Assembly (NCBI RefSeq): GCF_000003195.3
Contig: NC_012878.2
Span: 6,514,462 to 6,578,461 of the forward strand
Direction: 5' to 3'
DNA length: 64,000 bases
Source of the DNA: Sorghum bicolor
Taxonomy: Eukaryota > Streptophyta > Magnoliopsida > Poales > Poaceae
In this document: one piece after another, positions 1 to 12,400 of the stretch
Position numbering within the stretch: the stretch's first letter is position 1
How the letters are laid out: each line of letters begins with the position of its first letter
Translations under genes and position numbers: made by a program
The notes under the pieces: model-generated
The model's input: the letters and a program-made list of their open reading frames with translations, nothing else
Databases searched by the model: none
Told to the model about the DNA's origin: nothing

Positions 1-120
1 CGGAATTGACGAGACAAATCTTTTGAGTCTAACTAGTCCATAATTAAATAATATTTGTCAAATACAAACGAAAGTACTACAATGTCGATTTTCCAAAAAA
101 TTTTGGAACTAAACAAGGCC
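1..120. mobile_element. Tourist-like MITE, right end (cut by window start)
   Basis: The stretch ends in GGAACTAAACAAGGCC followed by TAA. This is the inverted-repeat end and 3-bp target site of a common grass Tourist (PIF/Harbinger-type) MITE. The preceding bases (TTTTGAGTCTAACTAGTCC, then ATATTTGTCAAATACAAACG) recur nearly unchanged in the second copy at 33049-33290. The left end lies outside the window. It has no coding capacity. Confidence 0.75.
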
Positions 121-123
121 TAA

Positions 124-1850
124 GAAGTGTGACCCCAGCCCACCTTCCCTCTCCCCTGGACCCAGCGCACATGACCCAGCCTGCCACCGGCCCGTCCCCT
201 GCACGCGGATGCTCGATGATAGAAGCAGATCAGTGTGCCCATGGTGCCGCCATGCCAATGTTGTTTCTACCGATGTCGGCCACCACACTTGATGGGGATG
301 GGCCAAGGATCTCCGCCGTGGTGAAGCGCATCTTCTATCACGCTGATCGGGCCCTAGCTAGGACCTGCCTGAGCCACCCTTCATAGGAATCACGCGCCGT
401 CGGACCTCCACCATGGCCTTTGTCACCATTGGGGCTCCGCTGCGCCTTTGCTCAGCGGCACTGCCTGTTTTGGAACCCAAGGACCCATGGGCTCGACTAC
501 GAGTCTTACTATGCTGCCATGGATGCCTTTTCACTAGTCATGGTTGCGTAGGGCTAGAAGGCCTGCCCGAGACCTTTGTGTTGTCTTCTTGAGAAGCGGC
601 AAAGTCATTGGAACCACGCTGAAGCTACGCTCTGCGAGCTCACCACCTGCGAGGCCACACCGGTGCTTTGCCAAGCACCTAGAGGGCAGGTATTTCTCTG
701 CTTTCTCCCTCGCTACACTGATCTTGCAATTGTGTGTCGTGCACCACTCACTCTAAAACCCCACACGCCCTCAGTCCATTGTGGACCAAGTCATGAGTTC
801 ATGGTGCACGAACCCCTTTCCCTACTGTGAACTAGCTGCTGTAGCCCAATAGGAGCCCAATTTGCCATGTGGCTACTGGAGGACACGACACGGGTCTGGG
901 GTGGCCTAGCCGTGTTTGGCCCACAGCTTGCCCTAGTCAACTCGTTAAGAGCCCATATCGGCATGATAAGGACCAATCAACAGTCAACACTGACCTTGAC
1001 CTAGACCCATCTGTTAGTGATTGTAGGAAGACAGGCTATTTGACACTGCCATGTGTTAGCCCCTGGTGTTTCTCTCCCTTTTTTATTTTTTAGAAAAGAG
1101 TTTAACCTTTACATATTCATAGAACATTGTACGTCATAGGCCTGTGTTTGAGTGCATTTGGATCGTTCCCATTTCCTTTGGTTCTTTGTGAACCTATGTA
1201 GCCATCGCTCTTGTGACATGTTTTTCGTTCAATAGCACAAGAGGAGACTCAACTTGATGAGGAGGACCATGAGCACATGGAGGACCGAGGTGACCTTAAC
1301 GAAGGTGCCATGTACCAGCCAAACTCATAGCATCCCATTTAGGCATGCAATTAGTTTCTAGCGCTTTAATTTCTACAATGATCTTATGATAGGCTGCATG
1401 GTAGAAATTGCTAAAGCCCTATCTCACTCATGCATATATATACCCGCAGTTTGGATAGACACTCGCTATTCAATTCTATTACTATTCATTGATATCATGT
1501 AATGTGATTTGTAGTGTAGACCTTCTTGTGTGGTTTAGGCACATGCGTCACTGCTATATGGTGTATTCCCTAGATGAGAGACTTGTAGTATGTGCCTTGG
1601 GTGTGTGGTGAGGGTTGTGTCGACCAAACAAGGTGGTGACTAGTCTCCGAATGATGTCTGCAGGGAGAGTGTGACTTGAGCCTCTCTATGTCAAACTAGT
1701 GGCGAGTATATGTGAGTATGAGGAGTTTTCGTGGGTCTTCGTGGGACGAGTCCCTAGGAAGCGTGGAGGTGCCTATCATGGGCAGTGGAGGTAGAGCTTC
1801 CTAATTGTGGAGATGGCTTGTCTAGCCCTTCTAAGGACTTAGTTGGGAGA
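124..1850. other. Unassigned repeat-like sequence; possible 3' end of a coding exon at about 1235-1330
   Basis: No intact gene is visible. A short open stretch ending at the TAG at 1328-1330 is preceded by an AG acceptor-like site and reads as an acidic tail (QEETQLDEEDHEHMED and so on). It could be the last exon of a retroelement polyprotein or of a captured gene. From 1331 to 1850 the sequence is non-coding and probably continues beyond the elements inserted at 1851 and 3069. I could not name the family. Confidence 0.3.
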
Positions 1851-2973
1851 CACTACTACAAAATTTATTAATCATGACCTTTCAAAATATCCCTCGGAGG
1901 CAGGTAGGATTTGCAACCACCTCGGTTAATGGTAGTCATTAACCGAGGCGGTTATTTTTTATTAACTGAGACAGTTCCAAATAACTGCCTTGGTTAATCG
2001 ATTTACGGAGGTGGGCATTGTAACACACCCGCCTCGGTAAATAACTAACTGAGGCAGTTTACTATAATGCAACCGCCTCAGTAAATCGAGTCCAACCCAC
2101 TAGCCTACACAGCCCATTACTAGCTCTAATCTATAAACCCCATTACCAACAAACCCTAACTCCCTCACTCTATTCCTTAGAGCCGCACCTGCCCTCCCTC
2201 AATCCCTCCCCTCCACCCTCACTCCCCTCCTGAGATCCCCTCCCCTCTGTCCCCTCTACCCTTCACCCTCTCTCGATCCCCTCCCCTTTGTCCATGGTGT
2301 AGGCGGCCTCACTCCCCTTCCGAGCCCCTTCCCTCTCTCTCCCCTCTACCCTCTCCCGATCCTCCTCCCTCTCCATGGCGCGAGTGGCCTAGCTAGCCTC
2401 CCCTGGATGCCTTCATAGCGGCACGTGCGTAGGCGGCAGTCGGACCGTCCTCCCTGGTGCTCCTCCAAGCTTCTCTGACCTCCTCGGTGACAGATCCGGC
2501 CTCCTTGGTGGCAGATCCAGCCTCCCCGGTGGCGGATCCCTCCTCTACGATGACGGCGTTCCCCTCTCTCTAGTGGCACTGGTGGGTGGCGAGGGCCATG
2601 GCGGGGACTGCCTGCGACAACTGTGGCGTGGGTGTGGGCAACGCGGGATGGCAGCGCTCCTTCGACGTGGCTATGGTGGCCGGATCCACGCACATGGTGG
2701 CCGACTGGATCCGATGAATAGCGAGTGGATCCGCAAGCGGCGGTGTGGATACGACGAGCGGCAGTGGCTGCCCATGGATGGGCTCGACGGGCCCATAGAT
2801 GGGCTTGGTGGGCCATCTAGGGTTTTTCCTTTTTTATTTTTATTAACCGAGGTGGGCATCAAACCGTCTCAGAAAATGCTCCATTAACTACGACCTTTCA
2901 TTGGAGGCGGTTGACTAAAACGCCTCGATTAATGCTTTTTTGCCCGCCTCCGTTAATCTTTTGAGTAGTAGTG
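1851..2973. mobile_element. CACTA A: small non-autonomous CACTA transposon, TSD AGA
   Basis: The element begins CACTACTACAAAA and ends TTTTGAGTAGTAGTG, so its termini are inverted CACTA ends. It is flanked on both sides by AGA (1848-1850 and 2974-2976), a perfect 3-bp target duplication. Repeated subterminal motifs of the form AACCGCCTCGGTTAAT lie at both ends (1900-2095 and 2845-2960). A TATAAA at 2132-2137 follows the left array. The GC-rich interior contains only short overlapping open frames with no recognisable transposase, so it would need enzymes supplied by another element. Confidence 0.92.
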
Positions 2974-3068
2974 AGAACCACTCCATAGGAACCACTCATA
3001 CATGACACTCACTTCTGGATGGTCAGGGACGAATGTGATTGAGCTAGGGCAACACCACTACTACTTAG

Positions 3069-5100
3069 TGAAAGGTCCTAATATAGATAGAGGGGGTGAA
3101 TAGCCTATTTAAAAATTCTACGAAGTACTAGAGCAAAAGGTTAGTATAACAAATGGCATAATGCAATTTTGCTCTAGCTCTACAAGAGATGTGAGCCATC
3201 TATCCAAGCAAGTCTAGTTGCTATAATCTCTATGTTCAATCAATGACTAAGTCACTACTTACACTAGAGATCTTCGTAAAGTTTCTATACAAAATACTAA
3301 GCTAGACTACTTTGAAGAAATGTAAAAGAGTGAGATTTAATCTTTATACCATCGCGTAGAGGGGATGAACCAATCATAATGATATGAAATCCAATTCACC
3401 TAGAGAAATCCAATAAGACAATCACAATGGAGATACAAGATTTTTCTTCTGAGGTTCATGTGCTTGTCGACACGCTAGTCCCTCGTTGTGTCGACCAAGA
3501 CTTGGTGGTTTGGCAGCTAAGAGGTGTTGCACGAACCTTGTCCACATAATTGGACACCGCAACAACCTACCCACAAGTGACGTAGCTCAATAACACGATC
3601 AATTTACTAGAGTTTCCTTTGACGCTTCACCAGGGAAGGCACAACACCCCTCACAAGATCACCGGAGGTGGCCAAGAACAATCACCAATTCTTGCCACAA
3701 CTCCACTACTGCTCCAAGCTGTCTAGGTGGCAGCAACCACCAAGAGTAATAAGAAATCTACAACCACAACGATCTCCATGTGCCACTAGATGCAATCACT
3801 CATACAAATACACTTGGAATCACTCCCAATCTTATTATGATGATGAATCAATAACGGAGATGAGTGGGAGGAGTTTTCTTAGACTCATAAGGCTGTCAAG
3901 TATGTCAAAGTGCTAAGGGAGACACCCAAGAGCCGACCACCACATATTAATAAGGGTCCCCAACAAATAGATCCGTTAGGCTCTAAAAACAGCCTCTATC
4001 GAGGGCATCAGACGCTCTGGTGCATAGGCATCGGACGTGCCTCAGCATTCAACGCTGCTTGGCCAGCAACTCTCGATTATTACCATGTGTCCTTAGTTAA
4101 ACGTGACCTGTTAATCTCCAACAGTCACTTAAATGTTAAAGCATTTGGTTAGAAAGTGTCGTACAAGCTAGGTGCCACACACTAGACACACCTACCTCTC
4201 ACCAAACGCAATATAGAGAGTTCCCTAAATGCTCAGAGATGCATTGGATGTGTCCTATGAGGTGCCATCGGATGCTGCCAGCATATGATGCACACACCGC
4301 TCAAAATCCTCGCTCGTGACCCTAACGACATCACTGCTCATAGAACGCTAAATAGTGTTCCAGCCATGTCTGATGCTAGAGCATTGTCAGACACACTGAT
4401 GTAACACTGTGTGCTGTGTCAAAACGCCAGCTTGCATCGAACACTAACCCAACGTCTGATGCTCCCGCAGCCTATGTCCGATGAGTGTTTTTAGTGAGAA
4501 ACACTCCCATGACTTCTCTAAAACTTATCTCTAGCACAATAGAAAATAGGCATTTTATTTCCACAAAAACGCTGAATCCCGCCGAGCAAGCTCGGTAGGA
4601 GGGAGAGAGGATCCCAAACCCCTCTCTATTTCTCAAACTCCACCTCCTTTGTAAATGTGCCAATACCACCATTTGTAAACCATCGTGTGCATGTGTGCAA
4701 AATTATTTTCTTCAAAGGATTTAATTTTAGCTCACTAGGTTCTAAATGCATACACATGAATAATGTCACCTAGAGCACTTGATAGACTGCTTAGGCCAAA
4801 GAATTCTCCTTTTTATAGTATGACTATCTATCCTAAGTGTGATCATACCCTCTATGGTGTCATGATTACCAAAACCAAAACCCTAAGCAATACCTTTACC
4901 TTAATCTCCATAGGGTTTTGTTTTTCTCTTTCTTCTTTCCAAGTTGAGCACTTGGTCATCTTGTGGTAATCATCACCACCATCACCATGATCCTCTAGCT
5001 CCACCACTTGGCATGGAACTTATCATTTCATGTCTACACACTTAGAACAAAGGTTAGTTCCTAGGTTTCATCAATTATCAAAACCAAACTAGGGCTTTCA
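3069..5100. mobile_element. Solo LTR (2.03 kb), TSD CTTAG
   Basis: The segment begins TGAAAGGTCCTAATA and ends CTAGGGCTTTCA, giving TG...CA ends with short inverted repeats (TGAAAG/CTTTCA). CTTAG occurs directly before it (3064-3068) and directly after it (5101-5105), which is the 5-bp target duplication of an LTR retrotransposon. No gag, pol, primer-binding site or second LTR is present. It is therefore the product of recombination between the two LTRs of a former full element. The superfamily cannot be told from the LTR alone. Confidence 0.88.
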
Positions 5101-5105
5101 CTTAG

Positions 5106-6478
5106 GATGTGGGTGATAGCATGAGGGGCTAGGGCATATCCTTTAGTGCTCCCGAGACCCATAGTAATCGCTATCGCCCGGTACTATGTTTCATAGTCTT
5201 AGCATACCGATGGTACTCAAGGCAGGGTTGTGTGGTATCATACAAGTTAGATGGTAGGCTGGTATGAGCTTAGAGGCCGTAGAGCCCTTTGGATGATGGC
5301 GATCTTGTGGGTATATGTGTATATGCTCTACAAATTTGATTGATCTATAAGTATTGTTGTGTCCATGGTTATGGACATTTCCTTCTCGCTTCACTTTGAC
5401 TAGAGAGTGGTGTATTCTTATCTTTCTCTGGGATAGATAAGGATCTAGCTAGAGGCCATTGAGGCAAGGATGAGAGGGGGTTGTCCTTGTTTCTTAGAGA
5501 GCATGGCAGTGAGATGGGAGTGTTGGTGGTGTGTTGTGGTGATCATGGGATGGGATGAGTTTGATGGATGGGATGATACCTCTTGCAAGTGTTTATACCT
5601 TGATTATGAGTTTTGCTTAGAATATAAACCCACAACCAAATAATAGGACCTCTTTCTTACCCTTGCATTCCACTTACCACATAGCAAAGCAGTTGTTGAC
5701 ACATGCAAGGAGCCCAAGTATGACTTCAACAATGATAGTTGGCTAGAGGACTAGGTGGTCTATCTTATTCTCAAGAATTGCTTGTGGAGTTGGAGCCTTC
5801 ACCTTGTTGAGGCGCTACATTCTACTTTGATCCTATTCAATGTGTGTTATTGTACCTGTGTGGTGATGTAATAATGGGTAAACTCTATGATATAACCCTC
5901 TAAACAGGTATTCATAATAATGTATGAACTATGGTACCAGCTAGATTTTGTTAATGTGACAACATGATGTCCTAGAACTATCAGATTATATTGTAATCTG
6001 TGGATTTTCCTTCATGGAAATCATGGATTATATTGTTTTTAGGCAGCGCCATCCTGTCGACCACTGTCCACCGGTTGTCCAAGCATCTAGTTGCACATGT
6101 CCAAATCCCAAATCCCAATCCTTAGGGCTTAGGTAACTGGTAGCACAGTGAGCCCGACCACACGCCCCAACCCAACAGCCCTACATGGTGGAATAGCCCC
6201 CACCCCACACAAGTGACTAATAAAAGGACGGCACGGGCACCCCTAGTCGGTATTTCTCTAATTCATCTTCTCTCATCTCTAGTTTCATGTTTCCAACCCT
6301 TTATAAAGTGTGTAGTTGTATAAATTCACTTGTTGTATGTTACATTCATATTACAAATGCATTGTCAATAAGTGTGCTTATGTTTTATTTATCCCTTTAT
6401 ATATTGTCTAAATTTTGGTGTCATTGATGCGTGGACATGGAAGATACAAACACACTAACTCTATATCCAGCTAGCCAC
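5106..6478. other. Unassigned non-coding stretch between solo LTR and CACTA B
   Basis: This is probably the continuation of the sequence ending at 3068, before the solo LTR inserted. Only short shadow frames are seen. I recognise no domain, RNA gene or transposon terminus. Confidence 0.3.
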
Positions 6479-6481
6479 TCA

Positions 6482-7737
6482 CACTACCAGACTTTTTGGC
6501 TTTGCCGAGTGCATCTGGCACTCAACAAAGGCTTGCCGAGTGCCACACTCGGCAAAGGGCAATCGACAAAAAAGGTGTCGACAAAGTCATCTTTGCCGAG
6601 TGCCGACACTCTGCGGCAAAGATAGAAAATAAAAAAAAATCCAAAAAATAGAGGAAAAAGGAATGTTTTTCACAAGGGGCCTGCGCCCACCTAACTCCAT
6701 CTCCTGCTCAAGTTTTAGAACTTTTCGTGGCATTGCGTCCAATGAGATTCGAACGCGAGACCTCTCTCTCATGTGTCTAACTCTTTAACCAACTTGTGTC
6801 AATATTGCATTTCGGTTTCTCATATATTATACCAAATAACGTGTAAATTGATTATTTGAGGTTCTAAACGATTTCAAATCAAAAAGTTGTCAACTACAAA
6901 GTTTCATAACTTTTTGGGATTTACAATTTTCATTTAGAGAGTTTCTCCATCCGAGGTCGTTTATAAAATTTAAATTTTAAAACTGAGAAATTCAAATGTA
7001 GTTTTTGCATGACAAATAATTCCAAAATAAAAAAGTTGTCAACTTCAAAGTTTCGTTTATTTAGGGAGTTTTTCCATCCGAGGTCGTTTGAAAAATTCAA
7101 ATTTTAAAATTTTCAATTAAAAACGTAGTTTTGCATGACAAAATTAACTCAAATGAAAAAGTTGGCAAATATAAAATTTCATAACTTATCAAGATCTATA
7201 AAATTTATTTTGGTTGTTTTGTTATTTGTCCATCCGATATAGTGATTCTAATATTTTTCATGAATCTTATCTCTCTCTCTTATATGTCAAATTTGTGAAC
7301 AAATTTATTTTGACTTTGTCAAATGAAAAAATAATCAAAATAAATATTGTAGATCTTGAGAAGTTATACAACTTAGTAGTTAAAACCTTTTTGATTTGAA
7401 TTTGTTTAGGGCTTTAAAATTCAATTTGAAATTTTCTTTGCCGAGTGTCAAAAAACACTCGGCAAAGACCTTGCTGAGTGTAAAAAAAATACTTGGCAAA
7501 GAGGCTTCTTTGCTGAGCGTAAAAAAACACTCGGTAAAGAAGGTCTTTGCCAAGTGGTTTTTTGACACTCGGCAAAGAAGCCTCTTTGCCGAGTGTTTTT
7601 TTGACACTCGGCAAAATAGTCTCTTTGCCGAGTGTTTTTCTTTTGGCACTCGGCAAAAGAAGCTCTTTGCCGAGTGCCCGAAAGAAAACACTTGGCAAAG
7701 TATTTAGCACTCGGTAAAGATCCGGATTCCGGTAGTG
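6482..7737. mobile_element. CACTA B: non-autonomous CACTA transposon, TSD TCA
   Basis: It begins CACTACCAGACTTTTTGG and ends CCGGATTCCGGTAGTG, with TCA on both sides (6479-6481 and 7738-7740). Subterminal motifs TTTGCCGAGTG and their complements are dense at the left (6500-6620) and especially the right end (7437-7715). This is a well-known signature of one grass CACTA family. The interior is AT-rich with repeated blocks (a recurring AAAGTTTCATAACTT-type unit) and one tRNA-like module. No transposase is encoded. Open frames at 7380-7741 are translations of the repeats. Confidence 0.93.
6733..6806 (-). other. tRNA-like module (A-box and B-box) inside CACTA B
   Basis: On the minus strand an A-box-like AAGTTGGTTAAAGAG is followed about 35 nt later by a B-box-like GCGTTCGAATCTC. 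The spacing matches an internal RNA polymerase III promoter. The acceptor stem does not pair convincingly, so it is not called as a functional tRNA. Similar modules occur at 36028-36100, 46893-46940 and 57905-57977. Confidence 0.4.
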
Positions 7738-7740
7738 TCA

Positions 7741-8062
7741 CAGCCTAATAGTGTACACATGGTTCTACTTGTCAGCCACTTAAAGAAAACACACATAGTG
7801 GGAGAGAGAGATACGAGCGCACAGCTATTTCCGCTGACAATTGGTATAATGAACTGCGGATGAAAAAATAATTCACCGCTGGTTGGCCGAACCGGCTTTC
7901 ACCAACGGTTTCGTGCTAGCGCTGAAAGTGGTGTGGCTGAAGATAGTTTTAGTAGTGAAAATCTCGAGCTTGTGGGATTTAAGAAAGGTACCTTTTGTCA
8001 TTTCTACCCTCCATCACTTTCCAATCACTATTGTTCATCTTCATAAAAATCATGGGAATTCC
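7741..8062. other. Short unassigned gap between CACTA B and CACTA C
   Basis: About 320 bases of presumed original flanking DNA lie here. No gene or repeat boundary is recognised. Confidence 0.3.
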
Positions 8063-8127
8063 AAACACTACTACAGGCATTGGTCGATGCCCAAAATGGC
8101 CAAAAACCTCGGCCTTTTTGCGGACCG

Positions 8128-8378
8128 GGGTTGAAGGCCCCTTTAAAACCGGTTCGTAACCGGTGCTAAAGGATCCTGCCCAACGGCGTGCTGGGCAGAG
8201 ACCCTTTAGCACCGGTTCGTGTTAAAAACCGGTGCTAAAGGGTCCCCTTTAGCACCGGCTAGTGCCACGGACCGAGGCAAAGCCTTTAGCACCGGTTTGT
8301 AACACAAACCGGTGCTAAAGGGTGACCCTTTGGCACCGGTTTGTGTTCTGAACCGGTGCTAAAGGTCCGGTTTATAGG
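8128..8378 (+). promoter_or_regulatory. Left subterminal motif array of CACTA C with TATA-like box
   Basis: About eight direct and inverted copies of a motif around ACCGGTTCGTRTTA / ACCGGTGCTAAAGG form short palindromic pairs. A TTTATAGG at 8371-8378 follows, then a C-rich leader. In En/Spm elements subterminal repeats bind TNPA and overlap the promoter. That role is inferred here from position. Confidence 0.7.
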
Positions 8379-8864
8379 CCGGCTCCCTCCTCCTCTCTGC
8401 CCATTTGAAACCGAGAGCACCATTGTTGTCCTTGGAGCTTCTTCTTGCTTGTTCTTCATTTGTTCTTCATCTCCAACGTCATTCGTTGATCTTCTTCGAC
8501 TTCGTCATCGTCTCTTCGTGCTTGGTGGTGACTAACTTCAGTCTTTCTTGTCTTTTTCATGTTGTTTTTGGCTTATGATGTTCCCATCATTTTTTAGCTC
8601 AAATCCACTTTGTTATTTTGAATCATTCACATGAATTAGTATCTATATATATGTCATATTTCATGGTTGATCGTATTAATGTAGTTTGCAAGAATGAATT
8701 ATAGTATCTTTTTATGATCTTAGAAAGTAGGATAGTTTAAATTAATTGGTTTGTTAATATCACTTGATTTATTTTTATTACTACATATAATGTCCATTGT
8801 ATCATACATGTTTACTAGTAAATGTAGAATTTATAATTGTTTAAAAATTGAGTATGGATAGTAG

Positions 8865-9387
8865 ATGGCAACCGTGACCGGGTCTTCGGACTTTCAACGG
8901 TTTCAAAAGCGATACCGTCAGGAACTCCCTCTCATTACTTGTGGCAAGTGCGGGCAGAAGATTTTGATGGAGTACAAAGTATCGAAAGAGAGAGTAAACA
9001 AGGGTCGTATATTCTACAAGTGTCTGGATCGTAATGTGAGTTATTTTCAGACATTTGCTTATATATGTGCATATTTTTTTAAATGATATTAATTAAACTT
9101 TTGATTCTCTCTTTTAATTTCAGTGGGACGGTACCGGCGGATGTACAGGTTGGTACTGGGAGGAAGAATACATTGAACACATTAAGAAATCTTTTGCACA
9201 GGTGGTTGAGGCTGAAGGTGGTGAGGCAGTGAGCCGACGAAAGGAGTTCAATGATGTTGATCAAGCGAATGATCTATCTATTATAGTTGGGATCGGACGC
9301 GAACTAATTATGTTGCTTATGTGCATTTTAGTTTTGGTTTTTTTAGTGCTAGTTGCGATTGTATTTGTTGTAGCCAAACTTTCCTAA
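8865..9387 (+). CDS. GRF-type zinc-finger protein with C-terminal membrane segment (two exons)
   Basis: Exon 1 (8865-9035) and exon 2 (9124-9387) join in frame across a GT-AG intron of 88 nt and give about 144 residues. Residues 26-75 fit a GRF zinc finger: CGKCG, then GRIFYKC, then CTGWYWEEEY, i.e. a C-x2-C pair, the GR-F-KC block and a final C before an aromatic-rich W-W segment. A strongly hydrophobic segment of about 22 residues near the C-terminus (LIMLLMCILVLVFLVLVAIV and following) predicts a membrane anchor. GRF fingers bind single-stranded nucleic acid in known proteins, but the role of this short anchored form is unknown. It lies between the left CACTA array and the transposase in the same direction, so it is probably cargo or an accessory gene of the transposon. 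The splice model is inferred from consensus sites and frame continuity. Confidence 0.75.
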
Positions 9388-9482
9388 ATTAATCAACTAT
9401 GTATCTTAGACATGTTGTGCAATAAGATGAGAAACTATATGTGTGCATGGTTTTCATAATATATATGTTATATTTAATGCAG

Positions 9483-12400
9483 ATGGTAACACGTAATTGG
9501 ATGTATAATGCCGATCGGCGCTCCGAAGAGTTCATTAATGGCGTGCACTATTTCTTAAGTGTGGCCGTGAAAAATAAGAGGGACGGTTTCATGTGCTGTC
9601 CATGTGCCGTGTGCAAGAATTTGACGGAATATTGTAACTCAAAAATTCTTCATTCACACTTATTAAAGTCTGGTTTCGTACCAAACTATATTTGTTGGAC
9701 CAAACATGGAGAAAGCGGCATTATAATGGATGAAGGTGAAGAAGAAGAAGAAGAAGAATTGGACCATGCCAATATTATTGCTCAGTACGGTGGCTTCAAT
9801 GATGTTGCAATGGGGGAGATAATGAAGAAGAGGTAGCGGCAGAAGATGATCGGGGCGATGATGCTTTTGGTGATGCCATCCAGAAGATACACCAATATTA
9901 TTGCTCAGTATGGTGATGCACAAAGAGAATGTGAAAGTGATAAAGAGAAAGCCAAGTTCGAGCGCATGCTAGAGGACCACAGGAAATCGCTATATCCCAC
10001 CGCTGAAGAGGGGCAAAAAAAGCTGGGTACCACACTGGAATTGCTGCAATGGAAGGCAAAGAATGGTACATCTGACAAGGCATTTGGGCAGTTATTGAAG
10101 ATCATAAAAAAGATGCTTCCGAAAGGCAACGAATTGCCCACCACTACGTATGAAGCAAAACAGGTTGTCTGCCCTTTGGGATTAGAAATCCAGAAGATAC
10201 ACGCATGTCCTAATGACTGCATCCTCTACCGTGTGGAGGAATACGAGAATTTGGATGCATGTCTAGTATGTAAGGCATCACGGTATAAGATTAGACGAGA
10301 TGATCCTGGCGATGTTGAGGGTGAAGAACGTCATAGGAAGAAAATTCCTATCAAGGTTATGTGGTATGCTCCTATAATACCACGATTAAAACGTCTGTTC
10401 AGAAATAAGGACAATGCAAAGTTGTTGCGGTGGCATAAAGAAGACCGTAAGATAGACAATATGCTGAGACACCCTACCGATGGATCCCAGTGGAGAGCGA
10501 TAGACAGAGAATTCCCAGATTTTGCAGATGATGCTAGAAACTTGCGGTTCGCCTTAAGTACAGATGGTATGAATCCTTTCGGTGAGGAGAGCAGTAGTCA
10601 CAACACTTGGCCAGTTACTCTATGTATCTACAACCTTCCTCCATGGCTATGCATGAAGCAGAAGTTTATTATGATGCCGGTGCTTATCCAAGGACCGAAG
10701 CAACCTGGCAATGACATAGATGTCTACCTAAGGCCATTAGTTGAGGAACTTCAACTTTTATGGAGCAAACCAGGAGTTCGCGTGTGGGATGAGTACAAAC
10801 AAGAGCACTTTGACCTGCGAGCATTGCTGTTTGTAACAATCAATGATTGGCCAGCTCTGAGTAATCTTTCAGGCCAGTCAAACAAGGGATATAATGCATG
10901 CACACATTGTTATGAAGACCTTGACTGTGTATTTTTGAAAAAATGTCGAAAGGTCGTGTACATTGGCCACCGTTGGTTTCTTCCTGTGAACCACCCAGTA
11001 CGAAAGAAAGGCAAGCATTTTAAAGGCAAGGCAGACCACCGGACCAAACCTCTCAATCGAACCGGGGATGATGTACTCGAAATGGTCAAGGATATAAAAG
11101 TGGTATTTGGAAAGAGACGAGGCAGCGAACCTATTCCCAAGGATGCTAAGGGACACGTACCCATGTGGAAGAAGAAATCCATATTTTGGGAGCTACCTTA
11201 CTGGAATGTCCTAGAGGTCCGCAACGCGATCGATGTGATGCATCTGACAAAGAAACTTTGTGTGAACTTGCTCGGATTCATGGGTGTCTACGGGAAGTCT
11301 AAGGATTCTCTTGAAGCACGACAAGACTTGCAGCGCATGAAATAACGAGACAACCTGCATCCAAAAAAGACAGATGATGGACGTCATTACTTAAGCCCTG
11401 CTAGCTACACTCTGAGCAAAGAAGAGAAGGAAAGCATGTTTGAATGTCTTAGCAGCATCAAGGTCCTATCTGGATTCTCCTCCAATATCAAGGGAATAAT
11501 TAATGTGCCAGAGAAGAAATTCCTGAACTTGAAGTCCCATGACTGTCACGTTCTAATGACGCAATTGCTGCTGGTCGTTTTAAGAGGAATTTTACCTCCA
11601 CACGTACGTCTAGCCACCGTAAAGCTATGTGCATTCCTCAATGCAATTTCTCAGAAGGCAATCAATCCAGAGCAACTAGCTACTCTGCAGAATGATGTCG
11701 TTCAATGTCTCGTCAGCTTTGAGTTGGTGTTCCCTCCATCCTTCTTCGATATCATGACACACCTCCTAGTTCATCTGGTCAAAGAGATTCGTATTCTCGG
11801 TCCTGTGTTCCTACACAACATGTTCCCCTTCGAGAGATTCATGGGTGTCCTAAAGAAATATGTCCATAGTCGTTCCCAGCCAGAAGGAAGCATTGCCAAG
11901 GGCTACGGAACAGAGGAGGTCATAGAGTTCTGTGTTGACTTTATTCCAGACCTTGACCCAATTGGCATTCCTGAATCTCGACACGAGGGCAGACTCAGCG
12001 GAAAGGGAACACTTGGGAAGAAAACATATATTGGTACGGGAGACGATTACTTCAATAAAGCACACTACACAGTTGTCCAGAACTCCTCATTGGTGGAACC
12101 ATATGTTGAGGTACACAAAGATTTCCTACGGTCCCAGTGGCCCGGAAAGAATGAAGCTTGGATAATGCGTCAGCACATGGAAACTTTTGGCCATTGGTTG
12201 CGCAAAAAATGTCAAGGTGATGAAAACATTGATGAGCAGCTTTATTTGTTGGCCAGGCAACCATCATGGCATGTCCTCACGTACAAAGGGTACGAGATAA
12301 ATGGTAACACATTTTACACAGTTGGCCAAGATAAAAGGAGCACCAACCAAAATAGTGGTGTACGCGTGGATGCCACGGATCCAAATGGGAACAGACAAAC

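Noticed and set aside
2346..2887. Frames of 156 and 104 codons inside CACTA A
   Set aside because: They overlap on opposite strands in GC-rich DNA and show no known domain; part spans the subterminal repeats.
7380..7741. Several overlapping open frames of about 100 codons on both strands
   Set aside because: They are translations of the TTTGCCGAGTG subterminal repeats of CACTA B and have no independent coding signal.
8128..8370. Regularly spaced short repeats that might suggest a CRISPR-like array
   Set aside because: The repeats are palindromic, in mixed orientation and variable spacing, and sit at a CACTA terminus in a plant genome; they are subterminal transposase-binding motifs.
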